Shown here: piece after piece, positions 33,296-48,209 of the stretch | Layout: each line of letters opens with the position of its first letter | How positions within the stretch are numbered: the first letter of the stretch is position 1 | Assembly: GCF_030162935.1 (NCBI RefSeq) | Contig: NZ_JASAUZ010000012.1 | Span: 1-64,000, forward strand | Direction of reading: 5' to 3' | Origin: Comamonas halotolerans | Lineage (GTDB): Bacteria > Pseudomonadota > Gammaproteobacteria > Burkholderiales > Burkholderiaceae_C | Length of the DNA stretch: 64,000 nucleotides | Position numbers and translations under genes: made by a program | The notes under the pieces: model-generated | What the model saw: only the letters and a program-made list of their open reading frames with translations | Told to the model about the DNA's origin: nothing | Databases searched by the model: none

Positions 33296-36200
33296 TTAAG
33301 CTGCGCTGTCTTCAGAAGCATCCACTTCACCAGCCATCTCGGCTGCTTCAGCTTCGGCAATGGCGCGGCGCTCTGCGTCGTCCATGGCATCCTTGGCCTT
33401 GCGGGCCTGGTGGTAAGCCAGACCAGTACCGGCAGGGATCAGACGACCCACGATCACGTTTTCCTTCAGGCCGCGCAACTCGTCGCGCTTGCCCATGATC
33501 GCAGCTTCGGTCAGCACGCGGGTGGTTTCCTGGAAGGAAGCCGCCGAGATGAACGAATCGGTCGACAGCGAAGCCTTGGTGATACCCAGCAGCACGTTGG
33601 AGTATGTTGCAGGGATCTTGCCTTGGGCTTGCAGCGCTTCGTTGGTGTTCAGGATCTCCGAACGCTCCACCTGCTCACCAGCGATGTAGGTGGACTCACC
33701 TGGGTTCTCCACCACCACACGGCGCAGCATCTGGCGAACAATCACTTCAATGTGCTTGTCGTTGATCTTCACGCCTTGCAAGCGGTACACGTCCTGCACT
33801 TCGTCGACGATGTAGCGCGACAGCTCTTCGATACCCAGCAGACGCAGGATGTCTTGAGGATCGGCAGGACCGTCAACGATGGACTCGCCCTTGTTCACCA
33901 CCTGGCCTTCGTGGACCAGAATGTTGCGCTCCTTGGGCACCAGCTCTTCCCAGACCTTGCCTTCCAGATCGGTGATCTGCAGGCGGATCTTGCCCTTGGT
34001 TTCCTTACCGAAGGACACGGTACCGGTCATCTCTGCCAGTGTGCCCTTGTCCTTGGGCGTACGGGCTTCGAACAACTCGGCCACACGAGGCAGACCACCG
34101 GTAATGTCTCGGGTCTTCTGGCCTTCCACAGGGATACGTGCCAGCACTTCGCCTGGGCCCACATCCTGACCGTCACGCACTTGAATCAGCGCGCCGACCT
34201 GGAAGCCAATAGTCACCGAGTGATCGGTACCAGGGATCTTGACTTCTTGCCCGTTGGCATCGATCAGCTTGACCTGAGGACGCACCACCTTGGCAGAGCC
34301 ACGGCGCTTGGGGTCGATCACAACCAGGGTCGACAGACCGGTCACATCGTCCACCTGCTTGGCAACGGTCAGACCTTCTTCCACGTTCTCGAACTTCACC
34401 TGACCGGCGTATTCGGTAATGATGGGGCGAGTCAGCGGGTCCCAGTTCGCCAGGATCTTGCCGGCCTTGATCTGCTCATCGGGCTTGATGGTCAGGATCG
34501 CGCCATAAGGCACCTTGTGACGCTCGCGCTCACGACCGTTTTCGCTGATCACGATTTCGCCGGAACGGGAAATCACAACCAGCTCACCCTTGGTGTTGGT
34601 CACATAGCGCATGGTGGCGTTGAAGCTCACCGAGCCGTTGGACTTGGCTTCCACGCTCGAAGCGATGGCCGCACGCGAAGCCGCACCACCAATGTGGAAG
34701 GTACGCATGGTCAGCTGAGTACCGGGTTCACCGATGGACTGCGCAGCAATCACACCCACGGCTTCTCCCAGGTTCACCATGCCGCCGCGGCCCAGGTCAC
34801 GGCCATAGCACTTGGCGCACAGACCGTAACGGGTCTCGCAGTTCAGCGCAGTGCGAACCTTGATCTCGTCCACGCCCTGAGCTTCCAGCTCTTCGATGAT
34901 GTCTTCGTTCAGCAATGTGCCTGCAGCCAAGAGCACCGAGCGGTTTTCGGGGTGCAGCACGTCTTCAGCAGTGGTGCGGCCCAGCACGCGATCACGCAGG
35001 GACTCAATCACTTCACCACCTTCAACGATGGCACGCATCAACGCGCCGTTGGAAGTGCCGCAATCGTTCTCGGTCACGACCAAGTCTTGCGTCACGTCCA
35101 CCAGACGACGTGTCAGGTAGCCCGAGTTCGCAGTCTTCAAGGCCGTGTCGGCCAGACCCTTACGAGCACCGTGGGTCGAGATGAAGTACTGCAGAACGTT
35201 CAGACCTTCGCGGAAGTTCGCGGTAATAGGCGTCTCGATAATCGAGCCATCTGGCTTGGCCATCAGGCCACGCATACCAGCCAACTGACGAATCTGAGCA
35301 GCCGAGCCACGAGCGCCCGAGTCGGCCATCATGTAGATCGCGTTGAAAGACTCCTGGTCCACTTCGTTGCCGTGACGATCGATGGTCTTCTGGACTTTCA
35401 ATTGGTCCATCATCACCTTCGAAACGTCGTCACCCGCCTTGCCCCAGATATCCACCACCTTGTTGTAGCGCTCACCTGCGGTCACCAGACCGGATACGTA
35501 CTGCTGTTCGATTTCCTTCACTTCGGCTTCGGCGTTCGCCAAGATGCCAGCCTTTTGTGGAGGCACCAGCATGTCGTCGATAGACACCGAGAAACCAGCG
35601 TGGGTCGACAGACGGAAACCGTTTTGCAGCAGCTTGTCCGCAAACACCACGGTCGCCTTCAGGCCACACTTGCGGAAAGAAGAGTTGATCAGCTTGGAGA
35701 TCTCTTTCTTCTTCAGCGCCTTGTTCATGTGGCTGAAAGGCAGGCCCTTGGGCAGAATTTCCGACAGCAGCGCACGGCCCACGGTGGTTTCCACCAGGCT
35801 CACGCTCTTTTCGAATTCGCCAGTTTCCTTGTTCTTGGTCCACTCAGGCAGACGCACGCTGATCTTGGCGTGCAGTTCCACTTCGCCAGCATCCAGAGCG
35901 CGTTGCACTTCGTTGGTGTCCACGAACACCATGCCTTCGCCCTTGCCATTGATCTTGTCACGCGTGGCGTGATACAGACCCAGCACCACGTCCTGAGAAG
36001 GAACGATGGAAGGCTCACCGGAAGCAGGGAACAACACGTTGTTCGAAGCCAGCATCAGGGTACGGGCTTCCATCTGCGCTTCCACAGACAAAGGCACGTG
36101 AACAGCCATCTGGTCACCGTCAAAGTCAGCGTTGAACGCCGCACAGACCAGAGGGTGCAGTTGCAGGGCCTTGCCTTCGATCAGGATAGGTTCGAACGCC

Positions 36201-37501
36201 TGGATACCCAAACGGTGCAGCGTAGGCGCACGGTTGAGCATGATGGGGTGTTCTTTGATGACCTCTTCCAGGATGTCCCAAACCACGGGCGTACCGGATT
36301 CGACTTCCTTCTTGGCAGCCTTGATGGTGGTGGCAATGCCACGCTGCTCCAACTGGGCAAAGATGAAAGGCTTGAACAGCTCCAGCGCCATCAGCTTGGG
36401 CAGACCGCACTGGTGCAGCTTGAGGTAAGGACCCACGGTAATCACGGAACGACCGGAGTAGTCCACGCGTTTACCCAGCAAGTTCTGACGGAAGCGACCG
36501 CTCTTACCCTTGATCATGTCGGCCAGGGACTTCAGCGCACGCTTGTTCGCGCCCGTCATGGCCTTGCCGCGACGGCCGTTATCCAGCAGCGAGTCCACCG
36601 CTTCTTGCAGCATGCGCTTTTCATTGCGAGCAATGATTTCGGGAGCCTTCAGCTCCAGCAGGCGACGCAGACGCGAGTTACGGTTGATAACACGGCGGTA
36701 CAGGTCGTTCAGGTCGGACGTAGCGAAACGGCCACCGTCCAGAGGCACCAGAGGACGCAGGTCTGGAGGCAACACAGGCAGCACTTCCAGCACCATCCAC
36801 TCGGGCTTGATACCGGACTTCTTGAACGCTTCCAGCAGCTTCAAGCGCTTGGCGTTCTTCTTGACCTTGACTTCTGAGCCGGTCAAGTCACCACGCAGGC
36901 GCTCGATTTCGCTGTCGATGTCGATGGATTCCAGCAGGTCCTTGATACCTTCTGCGCCCATCTTGGCTGTGAATTCGTCGTAGCCGAATTCAGCTTGCTT
37001 CGCATCGTAGTCGTCTTCGGACATGATGCTGAACTTCTTCAGCGGGGTCATGCCAGGGTCGGTCACCACATATGCTTCAAAGTACAGAACGCGTTCAATG
37101 TCGCGCAGTGTCATGTCCAGCACCAGGCCCAGACGCGATGGCAGCGACTTCAGGAACCAGATGTGGGCGCAAGGTGCAGCCAGGTCAATGTGGCCCATGC
37201 GTTCACGACGCACCTTGGTCTGAGTGACTTCAACGCCGCACTTTTCGCAGATCACACCACGGTGCTTCAGGCGCTTGTACTTGCCGCACAAGCACTCATA
37301 GTCCTTGATAGGACCAAAGATCTTGGCGCAGAACAGGCCGTCGCGCTCGGGCTTGAACGTACGGTAGTTGATGGTCTCGGGCTTTTTCACCTCACCGAAA
37401 GACCAGGAACGAATTTTCTCGGGCGAAGCCATGCCGATCTTGATGGCATCGAAATGCTCATCCGGCGTGAATTGCTTGAACAGGTCGAGTAGCGATTTCA
37501 T
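33296..37501 (-). CDS. rpoC: RNA polymerase subunit beta-prime
   Basis: Catalytic RNA polymerase subunit, 1401 residues from the ATG at 37501. It has the N-terminal zinc finger [19 protein letters not shown], the universally conserved Mg-binding loop NADFDGDQM, the clamp and bridge helix regions, and the second zinc site with [17 protein letters not shown] longer in-frame reading from 37579 lacks conservation and is rejected. It lies 120 bases after rpoB in the same operon and ends before a strong terminator. Nothing unusual is seen. Confidence 0.99.
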   Translation of the reverse strand: MKSLLDLFKQFTPDEHFDAIKIGMASPEKIRSWSFGEVKKPETINYRTFKPERDGLFCAKIFGPIKDYECLCGKYKRLKHRGVICEKCGVEVTQTKVRRERMGHIDLAAPCAHIWFLKSLPSRLGLVLDMTLRDIERVLYFEAYVVTDPGMTPLKKFSIMSEDDYDAKQAEFGYDEFTAKMGAEGIKDLLESIDIDSEIERLRGDLTGSEVKVKKNAKRLKLLEAFKKSGIKPEWMVLEVLPVLPPDLRPLVPLDGGRFATSDLNDLYRRVINRNSRLRRLLELKAPEIIARNEKRMLQEAVDSLLDNGRRGKAMTGANKRALKSLADMIKGKSGRFRQNLLGKRVDYSGRSVITVGPYLKLHQCGLPKLMALELFKPFIFAQLEQRGIATTIKAAKKEVESGTPVVWDILEEVIKEHPIMLNRAPTLHRLGIQAFEPILIEGKALQLHPLVCAAFNADFDGDQMAVHVPLSVEAQMEARTLMLASNNVLFPASGEPSIVPSQDVVLGLYHATRDKINGKGEGMVFVDTNEVQRALDAGEVELHAKISVRLPEWTKNKETGEFEKSVSLVETTVGRALLSEILPKGLPFSHMNKALKKKEISKLINSSFRKCGLKATVVFADKLLQNGFRLSTHAGFSVSIDDMLVPPQKAGILANAEAEVKEIEQQYVSGLVTAGERYNKVVDIWGKAGDDVSKVMMDQLKVQKTIDRHGNEVDQESFNAIYMMADSGARGSAAQIRQLAGMRGLMAKPDGSIIETPITANFREGLNVLQYFISTHGARKGLADTALKTANSGYLTRRLVDVTQDLVVTENDCGTSNGALMRAIVEGGEVIESLRDRVLGRTTAEDVLHPENRSVLLAAGTLLNEDIIEELEAQGVDEIKVRTALNCETRYGLCAKCYGRDLGRGGMVNLGEAVGVIAAQSIGEPGTQLTMRTFHIGGAASRAAIASSVEAKSNGSVSFNATMRYVTNTKGELVVISRSGEIVISENGRERERHKVPYGAILTIKPDEQIKAGKILANWDPLTRPIITEYAGQVKFENVEEGLTVAKQVDDVTGLSTLVVIDPKRRGSAKVVRPQVKLIDANGQEVKIPGTDHSVTIGFQVGALIQVRDGQDVGPGEVLARIPVEGQKTRDITGGLPRVAELFEARTPKDKGTLAEMTGTVSFGKETKGKIRLQITDLEGKVWEELVPKERNILVHEGQVVNKGESIVDGPADPQDILRLLGIEELSRYIVDEVQDVYRLQGVKINDKHIEVIVRQMLRRVVVENPGESTYIAGEQVERSEILNTNEALQAQGKIPATYSNVLLGITKASLSTDSFISAASFQETTRVLTEAAIMGKRDELRGLKENVIVGRLIPAGTGLAYHQARKAKDAMDDAERRAIAEAEAAEMAGEVDASEDSAA

Positions 37502-37621
37502 GTAACTCTTTCCCTTTTCACAAAATTTATAGCTGCCAGCGCTTGGCATGCAAGGCTTCCAATTTTGAAAGTCTTGCATGTTTTGTTCTACAAGCGCCAG
37601 CCGCTCTCTTTCTTTAAGGCC

Positions 37622-41734
<4,113 letters not shown>

Positions 41735-41973
41735 GAGATCTCCGGGCAAAGACATGAGTCCTGGGTCTGCGACGACACTGTCCGGCAAATACAGCGAGCG
41801 CTTTTTTTGCCGGCTTGGCGGTTGGCCACTACCAACCATGGCTGACGGCAATGCATTGCACACTGCCCGAACCAAGGCGTCTTCTGCTGTCGGGTTGTCA
41901 GAAGACACTAGAAAAACTGTTCAAAACAGGCTTTCTGGTGTGCTCTGTAAAAACCATATCCACAAGCACCAAA

Positions 41974-42003
41974 GGCTGGAGTGCCTTTTCAGACACTCCA
42001 GCC
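41974..42003 (-). terminator. Attenuator-like hairpin between rplL and rpoB
   Basis: GGCTGGAGTG and CACTCCAGCC form a perfect 10-bp stem with a 10-base loop, 17 bases past rplL. Only a short T tract (CCTTTGG) follows, so it should be a partial terminator. This fits the known need for more L7/L12 than RNA polymerase. The rest of the 284-base gap (41735-41973) shows no gene. Confidence 0.7.
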
Positions 42004-42019
42004 TCAGGATTGGACTGAA

Positions 42020-42397
42020 TTACTTCAGTTCAGCCTTAGCACCAGCTTCGGTCAGCTTCTTCACAGCAGCTTCAGCGTCAGCCTTAGGAGCGGCTTCCTT
42101 AACAACCTTAGGAGCGCCGTCCACCAGGTCCTTGGCTTCCTTCAGACCCAGGCCAGTGATTTCACGCACAGCCTTAATCACGGCAACCTTGTTGGCACCA
42201 GCTTCAGCCAGAACGACGTTGAAGTCGGTCTTTTCTTCAGCAGCAGCAGCACCAGCAGCAGCGCCGCCAGCAGCAGGAGCGGCCATAGCAGCAGCGCTCA
42301 CGCCAAACTTCTCTTCAATTGCCTTAACCAGGTCGTTCAGTTCCAGAACAGTCATGCTGTCCAGGGCGGTCAAGAATGCGTCTTTATCGAATGCCAT
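42020..42397 (-). CDS. rplL: 50S ribosomal protein L7/L12
   Basis: The flexible stalk protein that recruits EF-Tu, EF-G and other GTPases to the ribosome. It has 125 residues: an N-terminal dimerisation domain ([20 protein letters not shown]), an Ala/Gly-rich hinge near residues 35-53, and a C-terminal domain with [20 protein letters not shown] and [16 protein letters not shown]. It follows rplJ with a 38-base gap, as is usual. Confidence 0.98.
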   Translation of the reverse strand: MAFDKDAFLTALDSMTVLELNDLVKAIEEKFGVSAAAMAAPAAGGAAAGAAAAEEKTDFNVVLAEAGANKVAVIKAVREITGLGLKEAKDLVDGAPKVVKEAAPKADAEAAVKKLTEAGAKAELK

Positions 42398-42435
42398 TTT
42401 GATTTCCTAACAAATTTGTTGGTTTTGCCGAGCGC

Positions 42436-42960
42436 TTAGGCTGCGGCTGTTTCGGCTGCCACTTCGGCAGAGCCTTCGCTCTTCTTTGCCGCCAGAGCGC
42501 CCAGCACAACGGCCGTACGCGAGACTGGGGACATAAGCAAGCCGCACAGTTGTGCCAGCAGAACTTCCTTGGAAGGAATGTTTGCCAGTTGCTTCACACC
42601 GTCCACGTCCAGGGCCTTGCCTGCAAACGCGCCACCGCGAATCACCAACTTGTCGTTGGTCTTCGCGAAGTCGGCCACCACCTTGGCGGCAGCCACTGCG
42701 TCTTCAGAGAAGCCATAGATCAGGGGACCAGTCATCTGGTCAGCCACAACTTCAAACGCGCTGCCGGCGACAGCACGGCGGGCCAGGGTGTTCTTCAACA
42801 CGCTCAGGCTCACACCCTTGCTGCGAGCATCAGCACGCAGTTTGGTCATGTCGGCGACCGTGATGCCACGGTATTCCGCGATCACAAGCGTTTGAGCTTT
42901 AGCGGCGAGGCTGGTCACTTCATTGATGACCGCTTCTTTCTCACTGCGATTCAGACTCAA
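42436..42960 (-). CDS. rplJ: 50S ribosomal protein L10
   Basis: Base of the L7/L12 stalk, 174 residues. It starts [20 protein letters not shown] and contains [20 protein letters not shown], with the C-terminal helix that binds L7/L12 dimers. L10 bound to L7/L12 normally represses its own operon by binding the mRNA leader; the 234-base gap upstream is the place for this. Confidence 0.97.
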   Translation of the reverse strand: MSLNRSEKEAVINEVTSLAAKAQTLVIAEYRGITVADMTKLRADARSKGVSLSVLKNTLARRAVAGSAFEVVADQMTGPLIYGFSEDAVAAAKVVADFAKTNDKLVIRGGAFAGKALDVDGVKQLANIPSKEVLLAQLCGLLMSPVSRTAVVLGALAAKKSEGSAEVAAETAAA

Positions 42961-43194
42961 GGTCTACTCCTTAAAATGCATATACAAGGCAGGCCCTGCA
43001 TACGCGCTCTTATTGCAGCGACCAACTGTTAGAAGGACATTCATCCATCTGCAGCGGGATCGCCATCTGCGCTGGAAGTATTAAGTGGCTAGCCACACCA
43101 GCGGTCTTGGATGACCTAAACGGCTTTGCAAGCAAAGCCATTTAGCCCACCACATTGGCTCCATCATTTCTGACGGAACCAAAGATTTTAGCAA
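42961..43194 (-). promoter_or_regulatory. rplJL mRNA leader (probable L10 autoregulation region)
   Basis: A 234-base gap between rplA and rplJ without a gene. It contains a short perfect hairpin, GGCTTTGC/GCAAAGCC (43122-43139), and AGGAGT before the rplJ start. Its size and position match the L10 leader known in other proteobacteria, where L10-L7/L12 binding shuts off translation. The exact binding fold was not derived. Confidence 0.5.
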
Positions 43195-43890
43195 TTAAGC
43201 TGCGATGGATTGTGTCTCAACGCGAACACCCACACCCATGGTGGAGGATACTGCCACCTTGCGCAGGTACAAGCCCTTGCTGGAGACAGGCTTCGCCTTG
43301 TTCAGAGCATCAATCAAAGCTGCCAAATTGGCTTGCAGCTTGTCGTTGTCGAATGAACGACGGCCGATGGTCGAGTGGATGATACCGGCCTTGTCCACGC
43401 GGAACTGCACTTGACCGGCCTTGGCGTTCTTCACCGCTGTAGCAACGTCAGGAGTCACAGTGCCAACCTTGGGGTTAGGCATCAGACCACGTGGACCCAG
43501 GATTTGACCCAGCTGACCCACGATGCGCATTGCATCAGGAGCAGCGATCACGATGTCGAAAGGCATGTCGCCAGCCTTCACCATCGCAGCCAGGTCGTCC
43601 ATACCCACGATGTCTGCACCAGCAGCCTTGGCTTCTTCAGCCTTGGCACCTTGGGCAAACACAGCAACGCGGGTAGTTTTACCTGTACCGTGAGGCAGCA
43701 CAACAGCGCCACGCACCACTTGGTCAGACTTCTTGGCATCCACACCCAGTTGCACAGCCACGTCGATGGATTCATCGAACTTGGCAGTTGCAGCATCCTT
43801 CACCAGAGCCACAGCTTCAGCAAATGTGTACAGCTTGGTGGAGTCCACCTTACCCTGCAGGGCTTTTTGCTTCTTGGTCAACTTGGCCAT
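43195..43890 (-). CDS. rplA: 50S ribosomal protein L1
   Basis: 231 residues, [20 protein letters not shown] to the C-terminus. It contains [20 protein letters not shown] and [18 protein letters not shown], the classic L1 signature. It binds 23S rRNA at the L1 stalk and, in other bacteria, represses the L11 operon mRNA. A start six codons upstream (43908) overlaps rplK and is rejected. The gene follows rplK with one base between stop and start. Confidence 0.98.
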   Translation of the reverse strand: MAKLTKKQKALQGKVDSTKLYTFAEAVALVKDAATAKFDESIDVAVQLGVDAKKSDQVVRGAVVLPHGTGKTTRVAVFAQGAKAEEAKAAGADIVGMDDLAAMVKAGDMPFDIVIAAPDAMRIVGQLGQILGPRGLMPNPKVGTVTPDVATAVKNAKAGQVQFRVDKAGIIHSTIGRRSFDNDKLQANLAALIDALNKAKPVSSKGLYLRKVAVSSTMGVGVRVETQSIAA

Positions 43891-43891
43891 T

Positions 43892-44323
43892 TTACAAACC
43901 CTCCACAATCACGCCCATCGAACGAGCAGAACCTGCCAATGTACGCACAGCGGCGTCCACGTCAGCAGCATTCATGTCCTTCAACTTGGTCTTGGCGATT
44001 TCTTCCAGCTGTTCGCGGGTGATCTTGCCGACCTTGGCCTTCAGAGGATTCGAAGAGCCCTTGTCCAGCTTGATGGCCTTCTTGATCAGAACGGTCGCTG
44101 GAGGAGTCTTGATAACAAAAGTGAAGCTCTTGTCAGCAAATGCCGTGATCACCACAGGCAAAGGCAGACCTGGCTCAACACCTTGAGTCTGCGCATTAAA
44201 TGCCTTGCAGAACTCCATGATGTTCAGACCGCGCTGACCCAGCGCAGGACCGATTGGAGGGGATGGATTGGCCTTACCAGCTGGCACTTGCAGCTTGATG
44301 AAGCCGACGATTTTCTTCGCCAT
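43892..44323 (-). CDS. rplK: 50S ribosomal protein L11
   Basis: 143 residues, with the N-terminal [20 protein letters not shown] and [20 protein letters not shown] typical of L11, and the C-terminal rRNA-binding domain ([17 protein letters not shown]-type region). It forms the GTPase-associated centre and is needed for RelA activation. First gene of the rplK-rplA pair, 99 bases after nusG. Confidence 0.98.
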   Translation of the reverse strand: MAKKIVGFIKLQVPAGKANPSPPIGPALGQRGLNIMEFCKAFNAQTQGVEPGLPLPVVITAFADKSFTFVIKTPPATVLIKKAIKLDKGSSNPLKAKVGKITREQLEEIAKTKLKDMNAADVDAAVRTLAGSARSMGVIVEGL

Positions 44324-44422
44324 TTTTAGCTCCTTACGGGTGATAACGCTGGGTCTCCAAAAAGACGCAGCTCCCCGGGGTTAAAGCCCCAATATTTCAA
44401 TACGCGGGGCCAGAAACGTACC

Positions 44423-45013
44423 TCAAGTTTTTTCGACTTGAGAGAACTCGAGTTCGACAGGTGTCGAACGACCAAAAATTGCCACAGAAACACGCAGACG
44501 ATTTTTCTCGTAGTTCACTTCTTCGACACTGCCGTTGAAGTCTGTGAAAGGACCTTCCTTCACACGAACCAATTCGCCCACCATGAACTCAATCTTGTGG
44601 CGAGGCTTGTCAGAGCCTTCTTGCATCTGGCTCACAATCTTCTGGACTTCAGCCTCAGAGATGGGAGCAGGACGATTCTTGGCGCCACCTACAAAGCCAG
44701 TGACCTTGCTGGTGTGCTTGACCAGGTGCCAAGTATCGTCTTCCATGACCATTTCAACAAAGACATAACCTGGAAACAGGCGACGCTCTGTGGTCTTGCG
44801 TTGACCGCCCTTCATTTCCACCACTTCTTCGGTGGGAACCAAGATTCGACCAAACTTATCTTGCATACCAGCGCGATTAATGCGCTCAGTAATGTTGCGC
44901 TCTACCGCTTTTTCCATGCCTGAATAAGCATGCACGATATACCAGCGCAGATCGGGATTCACAGGAGCAGACGCACCGGCCTCACCCGACACAGGTTCGA
45001 TCGCATCAGTCAT
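44423..45013 (-). CDS. nusG: Transcription termination/antitermination factor NusG
   Basis: 196 residues. The NGN domain begins [20 protein letters not shown] and includes [20 protein letters not shown]; the C-terminal KOW domain includes [20 protein letters not shown] and [14 protein letters not shown]-like sequence (here [14 protein letters not shown]). It couples RNA polymerase to Rho or to ribosomal protein S10. A short N-terminal tail ([16 protein letters not shown]) precedes the domain. Its ATG overlaps the secE stop (TAATG). Confidence 0.98.
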   Translation of the reverse strand: MTDAIEPVSGEAGASAPVNPDLRWYIVHAYSGMEKAVERNITERINRAGMQDKFGRILVPTEEVVEMKGGQRKTTERRLFPGYVFVEMVMEDDTWHLVKHTSKVTGFVGGAKNRPAPISEAEVQKIVSQMQEGSDKPRHKIEFMVGELVRVKEGPFTDFNGSVEEVNYEKNRLRVSVAIFGRSTPVELEFSQVEKT

Positions 45014-45396
45014 TAGCTTCTCCAGCCCAAGATGAGATCATAAAGAGCCCACTCAAGCGTTTTATCCGTCAGCCACAGAAACAGAGCCATGACCACCACA
45101 AACGCAAAAACGTAGAGGGTCATCTGCAAGGTTTCCTTGCGAGTTGGCCACACTACCTTTTTGACTTCTTTCCAGGAATCTTTACCAAAGCCAAGCAATT
45201 GCTTGCCTTGTTCAGAAACCAGGAACGTCGCGGCAGCAGCAATCAAGCCGACTACCAGGACACCCCATTGAGCAACAGCACCGTGCTTGGACAACAGATA
45301 AAAGCCTGCAACAGAGGCGATTACCAAAAGCAATGCACCAGCCAACTTAGCTTTGTCGGCACCTGTGCTAACTGTTTCTACTTGCGACGTGGCCAT
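45013..45396 (-). CDS. secE: Sec translocase subunit SecE
   Basis: 127 residues from the ATG at 45396. It has three membrane helices, as in gamma/betaproteobacterial Sec[37 protein letters not shown] and [19 protein letters not shown]. The conserved cytosolic stretch [17 protein letters not shown] lies before the last one. It clamps SecY in the protein-export channel. A 27-codon upstream extension is rejected as it runs through a terminator-like hairpin. Followed directly by nusG. Confidence 0.97.
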   Translation of the reverse strand: MATSQVETVSTGADKAKLAGALLLVIASVAGFYLLSKHGAVAQWGVLVVGLIAAAATFLVSEQGKQLLGFGKDSWKEVKKVVWPTRKETLQMTLYVFAFVVVMALFLWLTDKTLEWALYDLILGWRS

Positions 45397-45441
45397 AACT
45401 CTCTTTTTCTCACTGCAACATTGCTGCAGCACAAGACACTT

Positions 45442-45466
45442 AAGCCCGCCAGTTCCTGGCGGGCTT
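45442..45466 (-). terminator. Strong hairpin between tRNA-Trp and secE
   Basis: AAGCCCGCC and GGCGGGCTT with additional AG/CT pairs make an 11-bp GC-rich stem. No T run follows on the minus strand, so it is more likely a processing or attenuation point downstream of tRNA-Trp than a full terminator. Confidence 0.5.
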
Positions 45467-45484
45467 GGTGTTACCACTACATGG

Positions 45485-45560
45485 TGGCAGGGGCAGTAGG
45501 AATCGAACCTACAACCTTCGGTTTTGGAGACCGACGCTCTGCCAATTGAGCTATACCCCT
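45485..45560 (-). tRNA. tRNA-Trp(CCA)
   Basis: 76 bases with encoded CCA. Anticodon CCA lies in TCTCCAAA; acceptor AGGGGTA/TGCCCCT; T-loop TTCGATT. It is between tuf and secE, its usual site in this gene cluster, and is probably cut from the tuf transcript. Confidence 0.97.
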
Positions 45561-45574
45561 AAACCCGAAATAAA

Positions 45575-46765
45575 TTAGGCAATAACCTTAGCAACCACAC
45601 CGGCGCCAACAGTACGGCCACCTTCGCGGATAGCGAAACGCAGACCTTCTTCCATAGCGATAGGAGCGATCAGCTTCACAGTGATGGAGACGTTGTCGCC
45701 AGGCATCACCATTTCCTTGCCTTCTGGCAGCTCGATGGAACCGGTCACGTCAGTTGTACGGAAGTAGAACTGAGGGCGGTAGTTGTTGAAGAAAGGAGTG
45801 TGGCGGCCGCCTTCGTCCTTGGACAGCACATACACTTCGGAAGTGAAGTGTGTGTGTGGCTTGATGGAGCCGGGCTTGCACAGCACTTGGCCGCGTTCCA
45901 CGTCTTCACGCTTGGTGCCGCGCAGCAGCAGACCCACGTTGTCGCCAGCTTGACCTTGGTCCAGCAGCTTGCGGAACATTTCCACGCCTGTGCAGGTGGT
46001 CTTCTGTGTGTCCTTGATACCGACGATTTCGATTTCTTCGCCAACCTTGATCACACCGCGCTCGATACGGCCTGTCACCACGGTACCACGACCGGAGATC
46101 GAGAACACGTCTTCCACAGGCATCACGAATGCGCCGTCCACAGCACGCTCAGGTGTGGGGATGTAGGAGTCCAGAGCTTCAGCCAGACGCAGGATTGCTG
46201 GCTCACCCTTGTCGGATTGGTCGCCTTCCAGAGCCAGCTTGGCAGAGCCGCGGATGATAGGTGTGTCGTCACCAGGGAAATCGTACTTGTCCAGCAGTTC
46301 GCGGACTTCCATTTCCACCAGCTCCAGCAGTTCTTCGTCATCCACCATGTCGCACTTGTTCAGGAACACGATGATGTAAGGAACGCCAACCTGACGAGCC
46401 AGCAGGATGTGCTCGCGTGTCTGGGGCATTGGGCCGTCAGCAGCGGAGCAAACCAAGATAGCGCCGTCCATCTGAGCAGCACCGGTAATCATGTTCTTCA
46501 CATAGTCAGCGTGACCGGGGCAGTCAACGTGAGCGTAGTGACGAGTAGCGGTTTCGTACTCAACGTGCGAAGTGTTGATGGTGATACCACGAGCCTTTTC
46601 TTCAGGCGCATTGTCGATCTGCGAGTAGTCGCGAGCTTCGCCGCCGAAGTGCTTGGACAGCACTGTAGCGATAGCAGCTGTCAGGGTGGTCTTACCGTGG
46701 TCAACGTGACCAATGGTACCCACGTTCACGTGGGGCTTGGTGCGCTCGAACTTTTCTTTTGCCAT
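45575..46765 (-). CDS. tuf: Elongation factor Tu
   Basis: 396 residues from the ATG at 46765 ([20 protein letters not shown]). The GTP-binding motifs [21 protein letters not shown] and NKCDMVDD are present, with the C-terminal barrel domains. It carries aminoacyl-tRNA to the ribosome. Betaproteobacteria often have a second copy near rpsGL; that part of the genome is not in the window. An eight-codon longer reading is rejected. Three tRNA genes precede it and tRNA-Trp follows after 14 bases. Confidence 0.99.
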   Translation of the reverse strand: MAKEKFERTKPHVNVGTIGHVDHGKTTLTAAIATVLSKHFGGEARDYSQIDNAPEEKARGITINTSHVEYETATRHYAHVDCPGHADYVKNMITGAAQMDGAILVCSAADGPMPQTREHILLARQVGVPYIIVFLNKCDMVDDEELLELVEMEVRELLDKYDFPGDDTPIIRGSAKLALEGDQSDKGEPAILRLAEALDSYIPTPERAVDGAFVMPVEDVFSISGRGTVVTGRIERGVIKVGEEIEIVGIKDTQKTTCTGVEMFRKLLDQGQAGDNVGLLLRGTKREDVERGQVLCKPGSIKPHTHFTSEVYVLSKDEGGRHTPFFNNYRPQFYFRTTDVTGSIELPEGKEMVMPGDNVSITVKLIAPIAMEEGLRFAIREGGRTVGAGVVAKVIA

Positions 46766-46839
46766 TTTTTCGACTCCGAAAAAAACCAAATGCTAACGAG
46801 GTATCGGCGCAACCATCTGACACAGAAGCACCATGAAAT

Positions 46840-46914
<75 letters not shown>

Positions 46915-46944
46915 ATAAGTTTGCGCTTACAAACTTATGAATCT

Positions 46945-47018
46945 TGGAGCGGGAGACGGGAATCGAACCCGCGTCATTAGCTTGGAAGGCTAGGGTTCTA
47001 CCATTGAACTACTCCCGC
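46945..47018 (-). tRNA. tRNA-Gly(TCC)
   Basis: 74 bases with encoded CCA. Anticodon TCC in CTTCCAA; acceptor GCGGGAG/CTCCCGC. It lies between tRNA-Tyr and tRNA-Thr. Confidence 0.97.
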
Positions 47019-47078
47019 AAACCTTAGGTTTGCGCGCATTGCCCTGCAATGCTTATCTCTTCTCATCTTTCAAAAAGA

Positions 47079-47164
47079 TGGTGGAGGGGACTGGATTCGA
47101 ACCAGTGTAGGCGTAAGCCAACAGATTTACAGTCTGCCCCCTTTAGCCACTCGGGCACCCCTCC
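47079..47164 (-). tRNA. tRNA-Tyr(GTA)
   Basis: 86 bases with a long variable arm, as expected for class II tRNA-Tyr. Anticodon GTA in CTGTAAA; acceptor GGAGGGG/CCCCTCC; encoded CCA. It is the first RNA of the tRNA-tuf operon. Confidence 0.97.
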
Positions 47165-47176
47165 GAAGAGATTTCA

Positions 47177-47211
47177 ATTGTAGCAGACTTTTTGCTCTCA
47201 AAAATATTTTT
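47177..47211 (-). promoter_or_regulatory. Candidate promoter of the tRNA-Tyr-Gly-Thr-tuf operon
   Basis: A strong -10 TACAAT (47177-47182, minus strand, in GCTACAAT) lies 13 bases before tRNA-Tyr. Upstream is an AT-rich stretch with TTTTGA-type -35 candidates and A/T tracts like an UP element. The -35 is not a good consensus match. Confidence 0.45.
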
Positions 47212-47232
47212 TAATATTTCCTCAATTTAGTC

Positions 47233-47308
47233 TGGCGCGGCTGGCGGGGATCGAACCCACGACCCTTGGCTTCGGAGGCCAATACTCTATCCACTGAGCT
47301 ACAGCCGC
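47233..47308 (-). tRNA. tRNA-Arg(CCG)
   Basis: 76 bases with encoded CCA. Anticodon CCG in CTCCGAA; acceptor GCGGCTG/CAGCCGC. It is separated from tRNA-Tyr by 68 bases that include a promoter, so it is probably transcribed on its own. Confidence 0.97.
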
Positions 47309-47371
47309 AGACGCCCGCTGCACGCGAACTACCAAAAAATCTACAGCCGCAATTCTAACCTGCACAAATCA

Positions 47372-48028
47372 TCAGTTTTGAGAGATTTGTGCAATTTCTT
47401 TAGAAACATTCAAACCTAGGGCTTGGAGGTAACAAGTTACCGCTGTCATTCCCTCTTTCTCCAAATCAAAAGGCCGCGCATTGTGCAACAGCCAAGCGTG
47501 CAGCACGCCATCAAAAATTGCATGCAAACCAATTGCCGCGCTGGCGGTTGGAATGGTTAACTGAACATCTTGCTGCTTAGCGGCCAAGGACAAGGCTGCT
47601 TCAACCTGTTTGGTAAAACGCATCAAACCCATCAAACGCCGCTCTCTAACTGCCAGCATTTCACCAACGCACTCCACTTTGTAAAGTGCAATGTCAAATA
47701 CTCGCTGGACGCCTGCATGAGCACTTACAGAATGCAAAATCATTCGATAAACGCTCAGGATTCTCGGTAAAGCTGGCCCTTGCAACCCTTCTCCGTCATC
47801 TCCCTCCCATGCCTGCTCAAATGGCAAGGTGACGCGCTTTAGCATGGCATCGAACAAATCCGCTTTGTCTTTGAAGTGCCAGTAAATCGCTCCGCGGGTC
47901 ATGGAAGCGGCCTGCGCCACCTCACTCAACGAGGCCCCACTGACACCCTTTGCATGAAACACTTGCTCCGCGGCATCCAGCAGCCGGTTTCGAGTCATTT
48001 CTGCATCTTCTTTTGTTCTTCGTACCAT
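47372..48028 (-). CDS. TetR/AcrR-family repressor of the adjacent efflux operon
   Basis: 218 residues. The N-terminal helix-turn-helix reads RNRLLDAAEQVFHAKGVSGA, SLSEVAQAASMTRGAIYWHF, KDKADLF, very close to AcrR/TtgR/MexR-like TetR proteins (the MTRGAIYWHFKDKADLF stretch is diagnostic). The C-terminal ligand domain is of the TetR_C_2 type (VRERRLMGLMRFTKQVEAAL). It is divergent from the efflux operon, with a 181-base gap holding a palindrome at 48095-48116. Repression of the pump, relieved by hydrophobic drugs, is inferred from these relatives. Confidence 0.9.
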   Translation of the reverse strand: MVRRTKEDAEMTRNRLLDAAEQVFHAKGVSGASLSEVAQAASMTRGAIYWHFKDKADLFDAMLKRVTLPFEQAWEGDDGEGLQGPALPRILSVYRMILHSVSAHAGVQRVFDIALYKVECVGEMLAVRERRLMGLMRFTKQVEAALSLAAKQQDVQLTIPTASAAIGLHAIFDGVLHAWLLHNARPFDLEKEGMTAVTCYLQALGLNVSKEIAQISQN

Positions 48029-48094
48029 TGGACCCCATCACTTGCATTGATACCCACACATCGGCAGCATGTGCACTACTACAATCGTACGCTC

Positions 48095-48116
48095 ACATAC
48101 ATTCACCATTGTATGT
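48095..48116. promoter_or_regulatory. Palindromic operator for the TetR/AcrR repressor
   Basis: ACATACA and TGTATGT are perfect 7-bp arms around TTCACCAT. AcrR and TtgR operators have the same TACATACA...TGTATGTA type. It lies 67 bases from the repressor start and 94 from the membrane-fusion gene, so it can control both. Confidence 0.7.
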
Positions 48117-48209
48117 ATATCCATTTTCTGAATGAACGCAGATGCTTTGACTGACTTCTGCGTTCCTGCTGCGCTTGTAGCTTTAGGACATCTTCCCCGA
48201 AGGACAACC